Positions 24,517 through 24,541 of a stretch of 24,541 nt of DNA are shown piece by piece. How positions within the stretch are numbered: the stretch's first letter is position 1; each line of letters opens with the position of its first letter. Origin of the DNA: an uncultured Desulfobacterium sp. (lineage in GTDB: Bacteria; Desulfobacterota; Desulfobacteria; Desulfobacterales; Desulfobacteraceae). The position numbers and the translations under genes are program-made. The notes beneath the pieces were generated by a model, which did no database searches, had not been told where the DNA came from, and saw only the letters and a program-made list of their open reading frames with translations. Where the stretch lies: NCBI GenBank assembly GCA_937124525.1, contig CAKZLA010000509.1, positions 1-24,541 on the forward strand, given 5' to 3'.

Positions 24517-24541
24517 ATGTTCATCCCCCAATGCAAGAAAC
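24517..24541 (+). CDS. Start of an unidentified gene, truncated by the window end
   Basis: ATG at 24517 follows AAGGAG by six bases, an excellent ribosome site, and begins MFIPQCKK before the window ends. Too short to identify. The palindrome directly upstream suggests tight regulation, possibly of its own synthesis. Confidence 0.5.

Overview
The window looks like a chromosomal segment of a Gram-negative, probably Desulfobacterota (Desulfobacterales-like) bacterium. This is inferred from gene style: a sigma-54 activator, large hybrid kinases with an HD-GYP output protein, acyl-CoA enzymes (TesB, FadH) and a short AdoMet-decarboxylase-type gene in an amino-acid ligase operon. No rRNA, tRNA or CRISPR array was recognised. 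The taxonomic call is an inference from protein resemblance, not a search result.

Left part (1-4232, minus strand): a probable biosynthetic operon reads right to left. It holds a small pyruvoyl AdoMet-decarboxylase-like enzyme, a BioF2/FemAB-like GNAT acyltransferase, an ATP-grasp carboxylate-amine ligase, and a PLP decarboxylase that runs off the window. A 118-bp inverted-repeat element (element A) sits before the last gene. A small basic hypothetical protein lies upstream of the operon.

4243-8571 (plus strand): a promoter with a palindrome in its spacer, a sigma-54 enhancer-binding protein with a degenerate receiver domain, and an overlapping large MscS-type channel gene.

8707-12206 (plus strand, visibly more A+T rich): a decayed type I restriction-modification locus. 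It has a 5' fragment of hsdM, then repeats and hairpins, then a three-gene cassette of DUF262 protein, AAA ATPase with DUF3696 tail (frameshifted) and a truncated unknown protein, then two scrambled pieces of hsdR. This is the best candidate for an under-described defence-type system in the window.

12261-13676: pyruvate kinase. 13792-20251 (minus strand): a signalling cluster. It starts with a hybrid kinase whose phospho-acceptor His is replaced by Gln, followed by a stand-alone receiver, a hybrid kinase with HPt domain, and an HD-GYP response regulator (predicted c-di-GMP phosphodiesterase).

20252-24541: a second copy of element A, tesB (minus), and fadH (plus) flanked by two direct copies of another roughly 100-bp palindromic element (element B). 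fadH has a highly structured leader RNA region with three consecutive perfect hairpins and a strong fourth one. At the right edge a new gene begins behind a perfect 10-bp palindrome that overlaps its -10 box.
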